From positions 434,001 through 498,000 of the forward strand of contig NZ_PJNI01000001.1 in assembly GCF_002844555.1 (NCBI RefSeq): DNA of 64,000 bases, written 5' to 3'. This DNA comes from Brumimicrobium salinarum (GTDB lineage Bacteria > Bacteroidota > Bacteroidia > Flavobacteriales_D > Crocinitomicaceae). Positions 57,162 through 64,000 of the stretch are shown piece by piece (within the stretch, counting starts at the first letter, position 1; each line of letters starts with the position of its first letter). Under the pieces are notes generated by a model, which ran no database searches, was not told the origin of the DNA, and saw nothing but the letters and a program-made list of their open reading frames with translations. A program made the position numbers and the translations under genes.

Positions 57162-58454
57162 TTAAGAGTTGATACTTTCTTTATAGGTGTCAATTGCTTT
57201 TTGTCGTGCTTTTTTATGCGCAACAATCGGATCAGGATAATCTGATGTACCATACTCTTTTACCCATTTTTTAATGTACTTTTTATCAGGATCAAATTTT
57301 TCCATTTGACTCGTTGGATTAAAAACCCTAAAGTAGGGTTGTGCATCGACTCCTGATGAAGCAGCCCATTGCCAGCCACCTACATTACTTGCCATTTCGT
57401 AGTCCAGTAATTTTTCGGCAAAATAAGCTTCTCCTAAACGCCAATCGGTTAACAAATGTTTGGTTAAAAAGCTAGCAACAATCATTCGTACACGGTTATG
57501 CATGTATCCTGTCTCGTTCAATTCACGCATACCGGCATCAACAATAGGATATCCAGTTTTACCTTCACACCACGCTTGAAAGTTTTTTTCATCGTTCTCC
57601 CATGGAATATTATCGTATTTTGACTTAAAGGATTCCGTTGCTGAGTCGGGAAAATGATAGAGAATCATTTGGTAGAAATCCCTCCAAATTAATTCATTAA
57701 AATATTTTTCATTAGACTTTCCTTGTCTACATAATTCTCGAATAGAAACAGTTCCAAATCTCAAATGTAAACTCATTCGTGAAGTACCTTTTATGGCTGG
57801 TATATCTCTTGTTTTTTCATAATTTTTAATAACCTCATCAGCAGCGGATAAAGATGGAAACTCTTGCGTTTGTTTATTTTTAAAACCCATTGATTTTAAT
57901 GTTATTAAACTGCTAGGTTCTTTTACTTGATTCAAGTGTTTAAAATATTTCTTTGTAGGGTAAGACTTTAAATAAAAGGGAGTCAATTTCTCTTTCCAAG
58001 TTCGCATATAAGGCGTAAAAACTCGATAAGGATCTCCATCTCCTTTTAAAACTTCGTTTTTTTCAAAAATAACATGGTCTTTTAATGTTAAAAAAGGAAT
58101 GCCCTTTTCCGACAACATCGATTCTATGGATTCATCACGTGTTTTAGCATAAGGTTCATAATCGCGGTTCGTGTATACCTTTTCGATTTTATTTTCTTTT
58201 ATTAATTCCTTAAAAACATTCAGTGGCTTACCATAAAAAACCCATAAATCACTTCCCAGACTCTGATATTGCTCTTTTAATTTCTGAATATGTTGATGTA
58301 TATATAAAACACGTTGATCGTTTTCTTTTAATTCATCTAAGATATTTTGGTCAAATATAAAAATGGCTTGAACGCTTTTTTCTTTTCGTAATGCTGCAAA
58401 AAGACCTGCATTATCATTTGTTCTTAAATCTCTACGGTGCCAAAATATTGTCAT
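57162..58454 (-). CDS. phr: class I deoxyribodipyrimidine photolyase / cryptochrome
   Basis: 430 residues. An alpha/beta antenna domain (1 to about 130, 'IFWHRRDLRTNDNAGLFAAL') and a helical FAD domain: 'TSRMSLHLRFGTVSIREL', 'WCEGKTGYPIVDAGMREL', 'YMHNRVRMIVASFLTK', 'NVGGWQWAASSGVDAQPYFR'. The Trp residues of the electron-transfer chain and the substrate-contact 'WQW' are kept, so a CPD photolyase is more likely than a pure sensor. It repairs UV dimers with blue light. It is the seventh gene of the crt operon, 20 bp after the flavin reductase. Confidence 0.93.
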   Translation of the reverse strand: MTIFWHRRDLRTNDNAGLFAALRKEKSVQAIFIFDQNILDELKENDQRVLYIHQHIQKLKEQYQSLGSDLWVFYGKPLNVFKELIKENKIEKVYTNRDYEPYAKTRDESIESMLSEKGIPFLTLKDHVIFEKNEVLKGDGDPYRVFTPYMRTWKEKLTPFYLKSYPTKKYFKHLNQVKEPSSLITLKSMGFKNKQTQEFPSLSAADEVIKNYEKTRDIPAIKGTSRMSLHLRFGTVSIRELCRQGKSNEKYFNELIWRDFYQMILYHFPDSATESFKSKYDNIPWENDEKNFQAWCEGKTGYPIVDAGMRELNETGYMHNRVRMIVASFLTKHLLTDWRLGEAYFAEKLLDYEMASNVGGWQWAASSGVDAQPYFRVFNPTSQMEKFDPDKKYIKKWVKEYGTSDYPDPIVAHKKARQKAIDTYKESINS

Positions 58455-58474
58455 TTAATCTATGTGTTTGAAGT

Positions 58475-59125
58475 TTACTTTATAGTTTTTAAAAATTGAT
58501 CTGGTTTTGCATAACTGTATCTATCTATTTCAGAAATCGATAAATAACTGTCTAATCCGTTTCCTCCAACAACATTATGTTTCGGAAGAGAAAGAAAACC
58601 ATCTTTTTCCATGCTATTTTCATCTAATTCAATGAGCTGAATCTCACCAACAATTAACTTTGTATTATTTACGGGTATTTCAATTATATCAACGCATTTT
58701 AGCCCAATTTTAATAGGAGACTCCTCAACAAACGGTGCATGAAACCCTGTAATATATTTTTCAGTTAAAGATACTTCCTCAAATTCACTTTCAGATTTGG
58801 CATATCGAGCAGCTGTCTGATGTGCTTGTTGATGGATGGACGTTGAAACAGCATTAATAGTAAAGTATCCTGTAGATTTTATGTTTTCGTATGTATGTCG
58901 TTCCACCGATGTAGGTCTTTGTATAAACCCCATTATAGGAGGATGTGCACCCAAATGAATTACAGAATTGAAGATGGCCAGGTTATTTTGTCCTTTTTCA
59001 TCTTTCGTTCCTATTAAATTCAAGCTTTTCACGCCGCTTAGGCAGTTAATTAGGTTTGTTCTCACCCGCTTTTCCATTTGGTTTATCTCATTGGTATGCA
59101 CAGTTATTGTATTTTTATTTTCCAT
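58475..59125 (-). CDS. flavin reductase-like, FMN-binding split-barrel protein
   Basis: 216 residues, no signal. 'LINCLSGVKSLNLIGTKDEKGQNNLAIF' and 'LGAHPPIMGFIQRPTSVERHT' with 'YFTINAVSTSIHQQAHQTAA' are the FMN-contacting segments of the flavin-reductase-like family. The start ATG lies inside the end of the queD-like gene (11-bp overlap), so the two are coupled. In this operon it may supply reduced flavin or act on a pterin or carotenoid intermediate; the substrate cannot be read. Confidence 0.87.
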   Translation of the reverse strand: MENKNTITVHTNEINQMEKRVRTNLINCLSGVKSLNLIGTKDEKGQNNLAIFNSVIHLGAHPPIMGFIQRPTSVERHTYENIKSTGYFTINAVSTSIHQQAHQTAARYAKSESEFEEVSLTEKYITGFHAPFVEESPIKIGLKCVDIIEIPVNNTKLIVGEIQLIELDENSMEKDGFLSLPKHNVVGGNGLDSYLSISEIDRYSYAKPDQFLKTIK

Positions 59126-59518
59126 CGTAGATAACCATGTTATTTTGAGTTTCGTATAGCTTTACCGTTAATTCATAATGAGCTAAACGCGGTTTTAAAC
59201 GGGTGTAGATTACTTTAGCGATATTTTCTGCTGTCGGATTTAATTCCTTAAAATCTTTTACATCCAAATTAAGATTGCGGTGATCAAGTTCATCTTCAAT
59301 CTCTTCTTTTATTATTTTTTTAGGTCACTTAAATTAATGACAAAACCTGTTTCTGGGTCGATTTCTCCTTTCACCCATGTTTCTAGCACATAATTGTGTC
59401 CATGGTAGTTGGGAGAGTTGCATTTACCAAAAACAGCTCTGTTTTTTTCATCAGTCCATGAGTCATTGTGTAAGCGATGCGCAGCATTAAATGTAGTTCT
59501 TCGGCCTATTTTAATCAT
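59115..59518 (-). pseudogene. 6-pyruvoyltetrahydropterin synthase / QueD family protein, apparent frameshift
   Basis: From the ATG at 59518, 'TTFNAAHRLHN' (His14), 'GKCNSPNYHGHNY' (Cys33, His39, His41: catalytic Cys and zinc ligands) and 'GFVINLSDLKK' fit PTPS/QueD. The frame then stops at 59312 just after an A7 run (T7 at 59315-59321). One extra A gives 'LKKIIKEEIEDELDHRNLN', 'NPTAENIAKVIYTRL' and a stop at 59115: 134 residues, normal length. It overlaps idi by 4 bp and the flavin reductase by 11 bp, so the repaired gene fits the operon perfectly. It would make a 6-carboxy- or 6-pyruvoyl-type pterin from dihydroneopterin triphosphate. Confidence 0.88.
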
Positions 59519-60045
59519 AATTTTATGAGTTCGTTTAAATAATCTTTTATTATTTTTTTAAACCAAACCGTATAATTTTCGGGATGATTTTGAATGTCTT
59601 TTTTTAAAAGATCGATATTAATATACTTAAAATCTTCTACTTCCTCGGGATTTGGTTTGGGTACATTACTATATCGACCTACAAAAACATGGTCAAGCTC
59701 ATGCTCTGTTAATCCATTATCGAAAGTTGTTTTATAAATAAAAGAATCAAAATAATGAATGGGTGTTGTAAACCCCATCTCCTCCTGTAAGCGACGTAAT
59801 GCAGCTTCTTTTGAGGATTCATTAAAACGCGGGTGTGAACAACACGCATTGGTCCATAAACCCTCGCAATGATATTTATCTTTAGCCCTGCGGTGTATTA
59901 GCATTTCATTCTGATCATTGAAAATAACTACAGAAAAAGCACGATGTAATCTACCCTCTTGGTGTGCTTGTAGCTTTTCCATGGTACCTAGTTCATTATC
60001 TTCTTCATCAACTAACACCACATTGCTTGTACCCGTTTTTTTCAT
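59515..60045 (-). CDS. idi: isopentenyl-diphosphate delta-isomerase, type I
   Basis: 176 residues with the Nudix-like IDI fold. 'LWTNACCSHPRFNES' carries the catalytic Cys (C69 by alignment from memory) and 'GLTEHELDHVFVGRY' holds the acidic residues (E114/E116). 'LHRAFSVVIFNDQNEML' is the N-terminal signature. It interconverts IPP and DMAPP and so raises the supply of allylic primer for carotenoids. Its stop overlaps the queD-like start by 4 bp and its start overlaps the crtB stop by one base. Confidence 0.95.
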   Translation of the reverse strand: MKKTGTSNVVLVDEEDNELGTMEKLQAHQEGRLHRAFSVVIFNDQNEMLIHRRAKDKYHCEGLWTNACCSHPRFNESSKEAALRRLQEEMGFTTPIHYFDSFIYKTTFDNGLTEHELDHVFVGRYSNVPKPNPEEVEDFKYINIDLLKKDIQNHPENYTVWFKKIIKDYLNELIKL

Positions 60046-60881
60046 TAAATTAAATTGAGTTTATGCCGTACCAATGAAGATACGAATAACATATATTTTT
60101 TGTTATTGGGTATTCTAACCCGTTCTAATAAAATTGATTCTGCACGTGTGTTTTTAATTTTCAAAAACAACTTGTAGTAATAGATATAAGCCATATACGT
60201 TCCAAATCGTGCTTTTTTTGGTAATTTTTTAATGCCTTCTAAACCTTTACTAAAGTCTTTTTCAATATCTTCTTCTATTTCTTTTTTAATGGTATCATTA
60301 AATTTAGACATATCCACACCCGGAAAATACGTTCTGTCTAATTCATTAAAGTCGGCTTGTAAATCGCGCAAAAAATTAATTTTTTGAAATGCTGACCCTA
60401 AACTCATTGCTTCTGGTTTTAGTCGTTCATATTCCGACTCGTCGCCATTCAAAAACACTTTCAAACACATCAATCCAACTACTTCGGCAGATCCTAGAAT
60501 ATATAATTCGTAGTCTTCTTGCGTATATTCATTTTGTTCAAGATCCATTTCCATACTGTTTAGGAATGTATCAATAAGATCGTCGGTAATGTTAAATTTA
60601 TGAACGGTTTCTTGAAACGCATTTAATATGGGATTTAATGAAATTTTCCTTTTGATGGCTAGTTTAGTATTCGCTCTAAATTCATTGAGCAATTCCTGTT
60701 TTTCAAATCCATGGAAAGAGTCAACAATTTCATCGGCCAATCTTACAAAACCATAAATATTGTAAATAGGTTGTTGTATTTTTTTGCTTAAAAAACGAAT
60801 TCCCAGTGAAAAACTAGTGCTATACGCCCGCGTAGTTCGTTTACTGATATCTTTAGAAAGGTTGTCAAATAGAAGTTTCAT
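60045..60881 (-). CDS. crtB: phytoene synthase
   Basis: 278 residues of the squalene/phytoene synthase family. Two Asp-rich Mg-diphosphate motifs are in place: D50-E-I-V-D54 ('RLADEIVDSF') and D173-xxx-D177 ('INFLRDLQADFNELDRTYFP'). 'YNIYGFVRLADE' and 'GSAEVVGLMCLKVF' are further family patches. It joins two GGPP to phytoene, the first committed step to carotenoids. It starts immediately next to the crtI stop codon. Confidence 0.96.
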   Translation of the reverse strand: MKLLFDNLSKDISKRTTRAYSTSFSLGIRFLSKKIQQPIYNIYGFVRLADEIVDSFHGFEKQELLNEFRANTKLAIKRKISLNPILNAFQETVHKFNITDDLIDTFLNSMEMDLEQNEYTQEDYELYILGSAEVVGLMCLKVFLNGDESEYERLKPEAMSLGSAFQKINFLRDLQADFNELDRTYFPGVDMSKFNDTIKKEIEEDIEKDFSKGLEGIKKLPKKARFGTYMAYIYYYKLFLKIKNTRAESILLERVRIPNNKKYMLFVSSLVRHKLNLI

Positions 60882-62369
60882 TTATAGTTTTTTAGCGTGA
60901 ATACGTTTGTTAATTTCTTTAGCAACGACCTCACCCGAAATAATGCTGGGAGGAACACCAGGACCAGGTGTAGTAAGTTGTCCTGTGTAGAACAAGTTTT
61001 TAATGTTTTTGTTTGTTATTTTGGGTTTTAAGAATGCTGTTTGTGAAAGTGTATTGGCTAATCCATACGCATTTCCTTTAAATGCATGATAATCATCTTT
61101 AAAGTCTTGTATACAATAACTTCTTTTATAAATGACATTGGACTTCACATCAATTCCAGTTTTTTCTTTGAGTCGTGTCATAATTAAGTTATAATATTCT
61201 TCCCTCAACTCTTCGCTATCATTTAAGTTTGGAGCCAATGGGACTAATAGAAATAAGTTTTCTTTCCCTTCAGGAGCTACAGTGTTATCAGTTTTAGATG
61301 GACAACATGCATAGAATAATGGTTTTGAAGGCCATTTAGGTTCTTTGTAAATTTCTACAGCATGTTGATCAAAATCTTCATCAAAAAACAAGTTATGATG
61401 TAGTAAGTTATCTATTTTTTTGTCAATACCCAAATAAAAAAGTAAAGACGAAGGAGCCATTAAACGTTTGTCCCAATATTTTTCTGAATAATTTGACTTT
61501 CCAGCAGCTAATTGGCGGTCAGTATAGTTATAATCTGCACCAGAAACCACAATGTCGGTAGCTATGGTTCCATTGTTGGGTGTGTTTACCTCATGGATAA
61601 GGCCATTTTTATAGGTAAATCCTTTTGCTTCGCAATCAGTAATAATTCGAACACCTTGCGCTACAGCAATTTTTTCGAAAGCTGATATGATTTGATGCAT
61701 TCCGCCCATTGGATACCATGTTCCTAACTTTATATCTGCGTAATTCATCAATGAATAAAGCGCAGGAGTATCTTTGGGCATTGCACCTAAAAACAGGGTG
61801 GGAAACTCTAACAGTTCAATTATCTTTGGATGAGAAAAGTAAGATTTTACATATTTAGAAAAGGATGAAAATAGGTGAAGTTTAATGCTTCCTTTGACAA
61901 TACGCATATCGGCAAACTCTGATACTTTAAGACTTGGTTTATGCACCAAATCATTCATTCCAACTTCATATTTGTAAGCAGCTTCTTTTAAAAACTTATC
62001 TAGCTTTTTAGTTGAACCGGGCTCTAACTCTTCGAACCAAGCGTAAAACTCATCTAAATTTGCAGGAACATCATCTTTTGAGCCGTCTTTCCAAAAAACA
62101 CGGTAACTCGGATCGAGTCTTTTGAGCTCATAAAAATCTTTGGTGGTATATCCAAAATCGTTATAGAACCGTTCAAAAACATCTGGCATCCAATACCAAC
62201 TTGGACCCATGTCAAAGAAAAATCCGTCCACTTTAAAGCTCCGTGCTCTTCCTCCTATTGTGCTGTTTTTTTCAATCAGTGTAACATCGTGACCAGATTT
62301 GGCCAGATAACTTGCAGAAGACAATCCTGCAACTCCACTACCGATAACTGTAATTTTTTTCTTTTCCAT
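60882..62369 (-). CDS. crtI: phytoene desaturase
   Basis: 495 residues, CrtI-type FAD enzyme. The N-terminal dinucleotide motif 'VIGSGVAGLSSASYLAKSG' (G10, G12, G15) is followed by 'EKNSTIGGRARSF', and the C-terminal 'NLFYTGQLTTPGPGVPPSIIS' is the carotenoid-desaturase signature. It introduces double bonds in phytoene up to lycopene, probably at the membrane. Its ATG overlaps the sigma-factor stop by one base, and crtB follows directly. A ketolase, hydroxylase and cyclase are absent from the operon; a cyclase lies at 5.3 kb. Confidence 0.96.
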   Translation of the reverse strand: MEKKKITVIGSGVAGLSSASYLAKSGHDVTLIEKNSTIGGRARSFKVDGFFFDMGPSWYWMPDVFERFYNDFGYTTKDFYELKRLDPSYRVFWKDGSKDDVPANLDEFYAWFEELEPGSTKKLDKFLKEAAYKYEVGMNDLVHKPSLKVSEFADMRIVKGSIKLHLFSSFSKYVKSYFSHPKIIELLEFPTLFLGAMPKDTPALYSLMNYADIKLGTWYPMGGMHQIISAFEKIAVAQGVRIITDCEAKGFTYKNGLIHEVNTPNNGTIATDIVVSGADYNYTDRQLAAGKSNYSEKYWDKRLMAPSSLLFYLGIDKKIDNLLHHNLFFDEDFDQHAVEIYKEPKWPSKPLFYACCPSKTDNTVAPEGKENLFLLVPLAPNLNDSEELREEYYNLIMTRLKEKTGIDVKSNVIYKRSYCIQDFKDDYHAFKGNAYGLANTLSQTAFLKPKITNKNIKNLFYTGQLTTPGPGVPPSIISGEVVAKEINKRIHAKKL

Positions 62370-62881
62370 TAATTATTGTAATGCTTATACTCAGGTAAAA
62401 GATCCATTAATTTTTTCCGTGCGATAAAAATTCTACTTTTTACTGTTCCTAAAGGAATGTCTAACTTTTCAGCTATTTCCTTATATTTGAATCCTAAGTA
62501 ATGTAACTCAAAAGGTCTTTTGTATTCATCACTCAACAAGTCAATTTTTGCATTTACCTCTCCATCTGCAATGTAATTATACGGAGAATCTCTGTTTTCT
62601 GTCGAATTATTTAACAGATATAAATCAGTTGAGTTGTCAAAGATAGTTTTTGACCTTACTTTTCTACGGTATTGGTTGATGAAAGTGTTTTTCATTATTG
62701 TAAATATCCAAGCCTTAAAATTAGTTTTGGGCTTGTAATAATCTTTGTAGCGAATTGCTTTTAACATGGTTTCTTGTGTTAAATCTTTCGCATCTTCTAA
62801 ATTCTTTGTGTAATTCATCGCAAAAGCCAATAAATAAGACTCCATGGATGTTAATGTGTTATTAAATTCTACTGTTGACAT
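62369..62881 (-). CDS. ECF-type RNA polymerase sigma factor
   Basis: 170 residues. Region 2 ('LAFAMNYTKNLEDAKDLTQETMLKAI' through 'KAWIFTIMKNTFINQYRRKV') and region 4 with its helix-turn-helix ('GFKYKEIAEKLDIPLGTVKSRIFIARKKL') are both present; region 3 is missing as in ECF factors. It opens the crt-photolyase operon and no anti-sigma gene adjoins. It may direct its own operon or photo-oxidative-stress genes elsewhere, or be activated only by transcription. Its promoter region holds a standard -33/-7 promoter and a palindrome. Confidence 0.94.
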   Translation of the reverse strand: MSTVEFNNTLTSMESYLLAFAMNYTKNLEDAKDLTQETMLKAIRYKDYYKPKTNFKAWIFTIMKNTFINQYRRKVRSKTIFDNSTDLYLLNNSTENRDSPYNYIADGEVNAKIDLLSDEYKRPFELHYLGFKYKEIAEKLDIPLGTVKSRIFIARKKLMDLLPEYKHYNN

Positions 62882-62885
62882 GATA

Positions 62886-62991
62886 TTTTGTTTAATGTTT
62901 TGCTTGTTTTGTTAAACAAAACTGTGCCAAAAGTACACAATTTTTAATTAAAAACAACAATGTCAAGAAAAACAATACTATTTTGTTTAAC
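62886..62991 (-). promoter_or_regulatory. promoter and operator-like sites of the sigma-crt-photolyase operon
   Basis: On the minus strand, TTG (62957-62955), 19 nt, TACTTTTG (62935-62928): an exact TTG-N19-TAnnTTTG promoter. Just downstream, over the expected start, lies the perfect palindrome GTTTTGTT-A-AACAAAAC (62906-62922; 8-bp arms, 1-nt centre). Related TTTTGTTTAA sequences occur at 62886-62895 and 62981-62990. A site over the start point suggests a repressor, for example a MerR/LitR-type light regulator as known for crt clusters; no such gene is in the window. Confidence 0.6.
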
Positions 62992-63097
62992 TTTTTTGTA
63001 ATAATACTAAACATAAAGCCTAATCGTATTTGTATTTGTGTATTTTATGCCGCTATGTTGTGTTTTAAAATACACATTGTTTTAGATAGCTCTGTAA

Positions 63098-63327
63098 CCC
63101 GGATTATTCATGCATTTAATTTTAAATCTTTTCTAGGCACAAGACCTAAAGTAATATATGTATATTTCGCGGGGCTTGTAACGACGAATAGATCAAAATT
63201 AAATCAAAATCTTACAAATACACAAATACCCAAAAATGGGTTTCTCAAATTTTACAGGAAATACAGTTAAAATACTGATTTACAGATGTTAATATTCTTA
63301 AACTTTAAGATTGGTGAATAATTCGGG
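63098..63327. mobile_element. 230-bp MITE-like repeat, copy 2
   Basis: Same length and orientation as the copy at 12798-13027, about 227 of 230 positions identical by eye. Ends CCCGGATTATTCA and TGAATAATTCGGG. It is flanked by TGTAA on both sides (63093-63097 and 63328-63332), a 5-bp target duplication that supports transposition. It lies about 140 bp upstream of the crt operon promoter. Confidence 0.9.
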
Positions 63328-63464
63328 TGTAAAGCCGTTTTAAATCGGGAATGGACATTAATCCATTATCACAAAACGTGAACACAACGGTTTTTATACA
63401 ACAATCCTATACTATTAGATTGTTCTTTATCCATTAAAATTTAAAGATTGATGTGTTAGCCCGG

Positions 63465-63771
63465 ATTCTAAGACAGAGGGTCTTTTGTAACATAAAATAG
63501 CAAACTTCATCGACTAAGTCGAATTTTTTAGATTGAATTACACCTGACGCTGAAGGTGTCAAGTAATTATAGCCCCGTGTAAGCAAAGCGCAACGCGGGG
63601 CTATAAATATCGGTATAATTCTTTTTGGCGGCATTTTTGTCGCATAGTAAAACAAAAATGATGACAAAAAAAATCGTGAATCAAAATATTACCTGTATTC
63701 TAAAGTAGCGGGTTTTTTGTGATATAAAATAGCTGATTTTAGTAACTTAGTCAATTTGTTAGATAGAATTA
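63465..63771. repeat. diverged direct repeat pair, decayed mobile-element debris
   Basis: A unit of about 75 bp occurs at 63465-63540 and, diverged, at 63697-63771; both begin ATTCTAA, share a TTTTGT.A.ATAAAATAGC core and end in AGAATTA/TGAATTA. Read on the minus strand, both give a related peptide ('AILYHKKPATLEY' and 'AILCYKRPSVLES'), so they look like relics of a coding segment, now full of stops. The left flank TTAGCCCGGATT (63457-63468) resembles the MITE-like end. Confidence 0.55.
63568..63605. repeat. GC-rich hairpin in the element debris
   Basis: TATAGCCCCG (63568-63577) and CGGGGCTATA (63596-63605) are perfect inverted repeats around an 18-nt loop. Its CGCGGGGCT part is also found inside the 230-bp repeat. 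Confidence 0.6.
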
Positions 63772-63800
63772 TTAACTCCTTTAGTCGTTGATCTCGCAGG

Positions 63801-64000
63801 CTCGGTTCATGCATTTAATTTTAAATCTTTTCTAGGCACAAGACCTAAAGTAATATATGTATATTTCGCGGGGCTTGTAACGACGAATAGATCAAAATCT
63901 TACAAATACACAAGTACCCAAAAATGGGATTCTCAAGTTTTACAGGAAATACAGTTAAGATGTTGATTTATAAGTGTTAATGCTCTAAGACATTAAGATT
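63801..64000. mobile_element. MITE-like repeat, copy 3 (decayed, cut by window end)
   Basis: It aligns with copies 1 and 2 from CTCGG onwards but has lost 4 nt just inside the left end (ATTA) and 11 nt between two ATCAAAAT direct repeats. It shows several substitutions towards its right end. It continues past the window, so its right end is not seen. Confidence 0.85.

Noticed and set aside
62983-63270. Open frame of 95 codons overlapping MITE copy 2
   Set aside because: It begins in the crt promoter region and enters the repeat; the copy 1 context gives no matching protein.
63434-63667. Minus-strand open frame of 77 codons in the repeat debris
   Set aside because: No start signal, and its composition follows the decayed repeats; treated as relic, not gene.
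1-64000. CRISPR arrays, tRNA or rRNA genes, prophage or conjugation modules
   Set aside because: No regularly spaced repeats, cloverleaf-like segments or structural, integrase or transfer genes were seen; the three ssb genes alone do not make an integrative element.

Overview
The window reads as chromosomal DNA of a free-living, pigmented member of the Bacteroidota, most likely order Flavobacteriales. The DNA is AT-rich. Bacteroidota-type promoters (TTG, about 19-21 nt, then TAnnTTTG) can be read by eye. Type IX secretion is represented by SprA and by three proteins with T9SS C-terminal sorting domains. The order NADP-malic enzyme - ruvA - sprA is typical of the phylum, as are Omp28-like, DUF6029, DUF4286 and short 'SCKK' lipoproteins. 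I see no rRNA, tRNA, CRISPR array, prophage or intact transposase.

Layout. 0-9 kb: a peroxiredoxin cut by the window edge, a lipoprotein, a Na+/solute symporter, a frameshifted epimerase, a rhodanese, a lycopene cyclase far from the other crt genes, three tandem short ssb genes, a T9SS-sorted protein and a thioredoxin. 9-16 kb: mfd, a 230-bp mobile repeat, a beta-helix lipoprotein and an MbnP/MbnH-like copper-protein and di-haem pair. 16-20 kb: two candidate structured RNAs flanking a small orphan gene, then nadA-nadB and a UDG-fold protein. 20-34 kb: M1 peptidase, pyruvate carboxylase, SMR exporter, crotonase, a redox/secretion block (Omp28-like, DUF6029, TlpA, T9SS-sorted thioredoxin), another T9SS-sorted protein and a frameshifted sirtuin. 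34-45 kb: maeB-ruvA-sprA-GNAT operon. 45-55.6 kb: a candidate small RNA, lepA-LysE-YwqK-WG repeat genes, and DUF4286-rsmA-mgtE plus DUF3108. 55.6-64 kb: cardiolipin synthase, then a seven-gene minus-strand operon (ECF sigma, crtI, crtB, idi, queD-like, flavin reductase, photolyase) and a patch of mobile-element debris.

How the genes work together. The 57.2-62.9 kb operon looks like a photoprotection unit: carotenoid precursor supply and synthesis, pterin and flavin chemistry, and light-driven DNA repair, headed by its own sigma factor. A readable promoter and a perfect 17-nt palindrome precede it. The lycopene cyclase at 5.3 kb would complete beta-carotene synthesis. The 27.7-32.7 kb block puts several thioredoxin-fold envelope proteins beside T9SS cargo.

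Three genes (3632-4545, 33601-34298, 59115-59518) are each broken by one missing A in a poly-A run. This points to homopolymer sequencing error or genuine slippage. Two 230-bp repeat copies, identical except for about three bases, with inverted ends and apparent target duplications, form a MITE-like family; a third, decayed copy runs off the window end.
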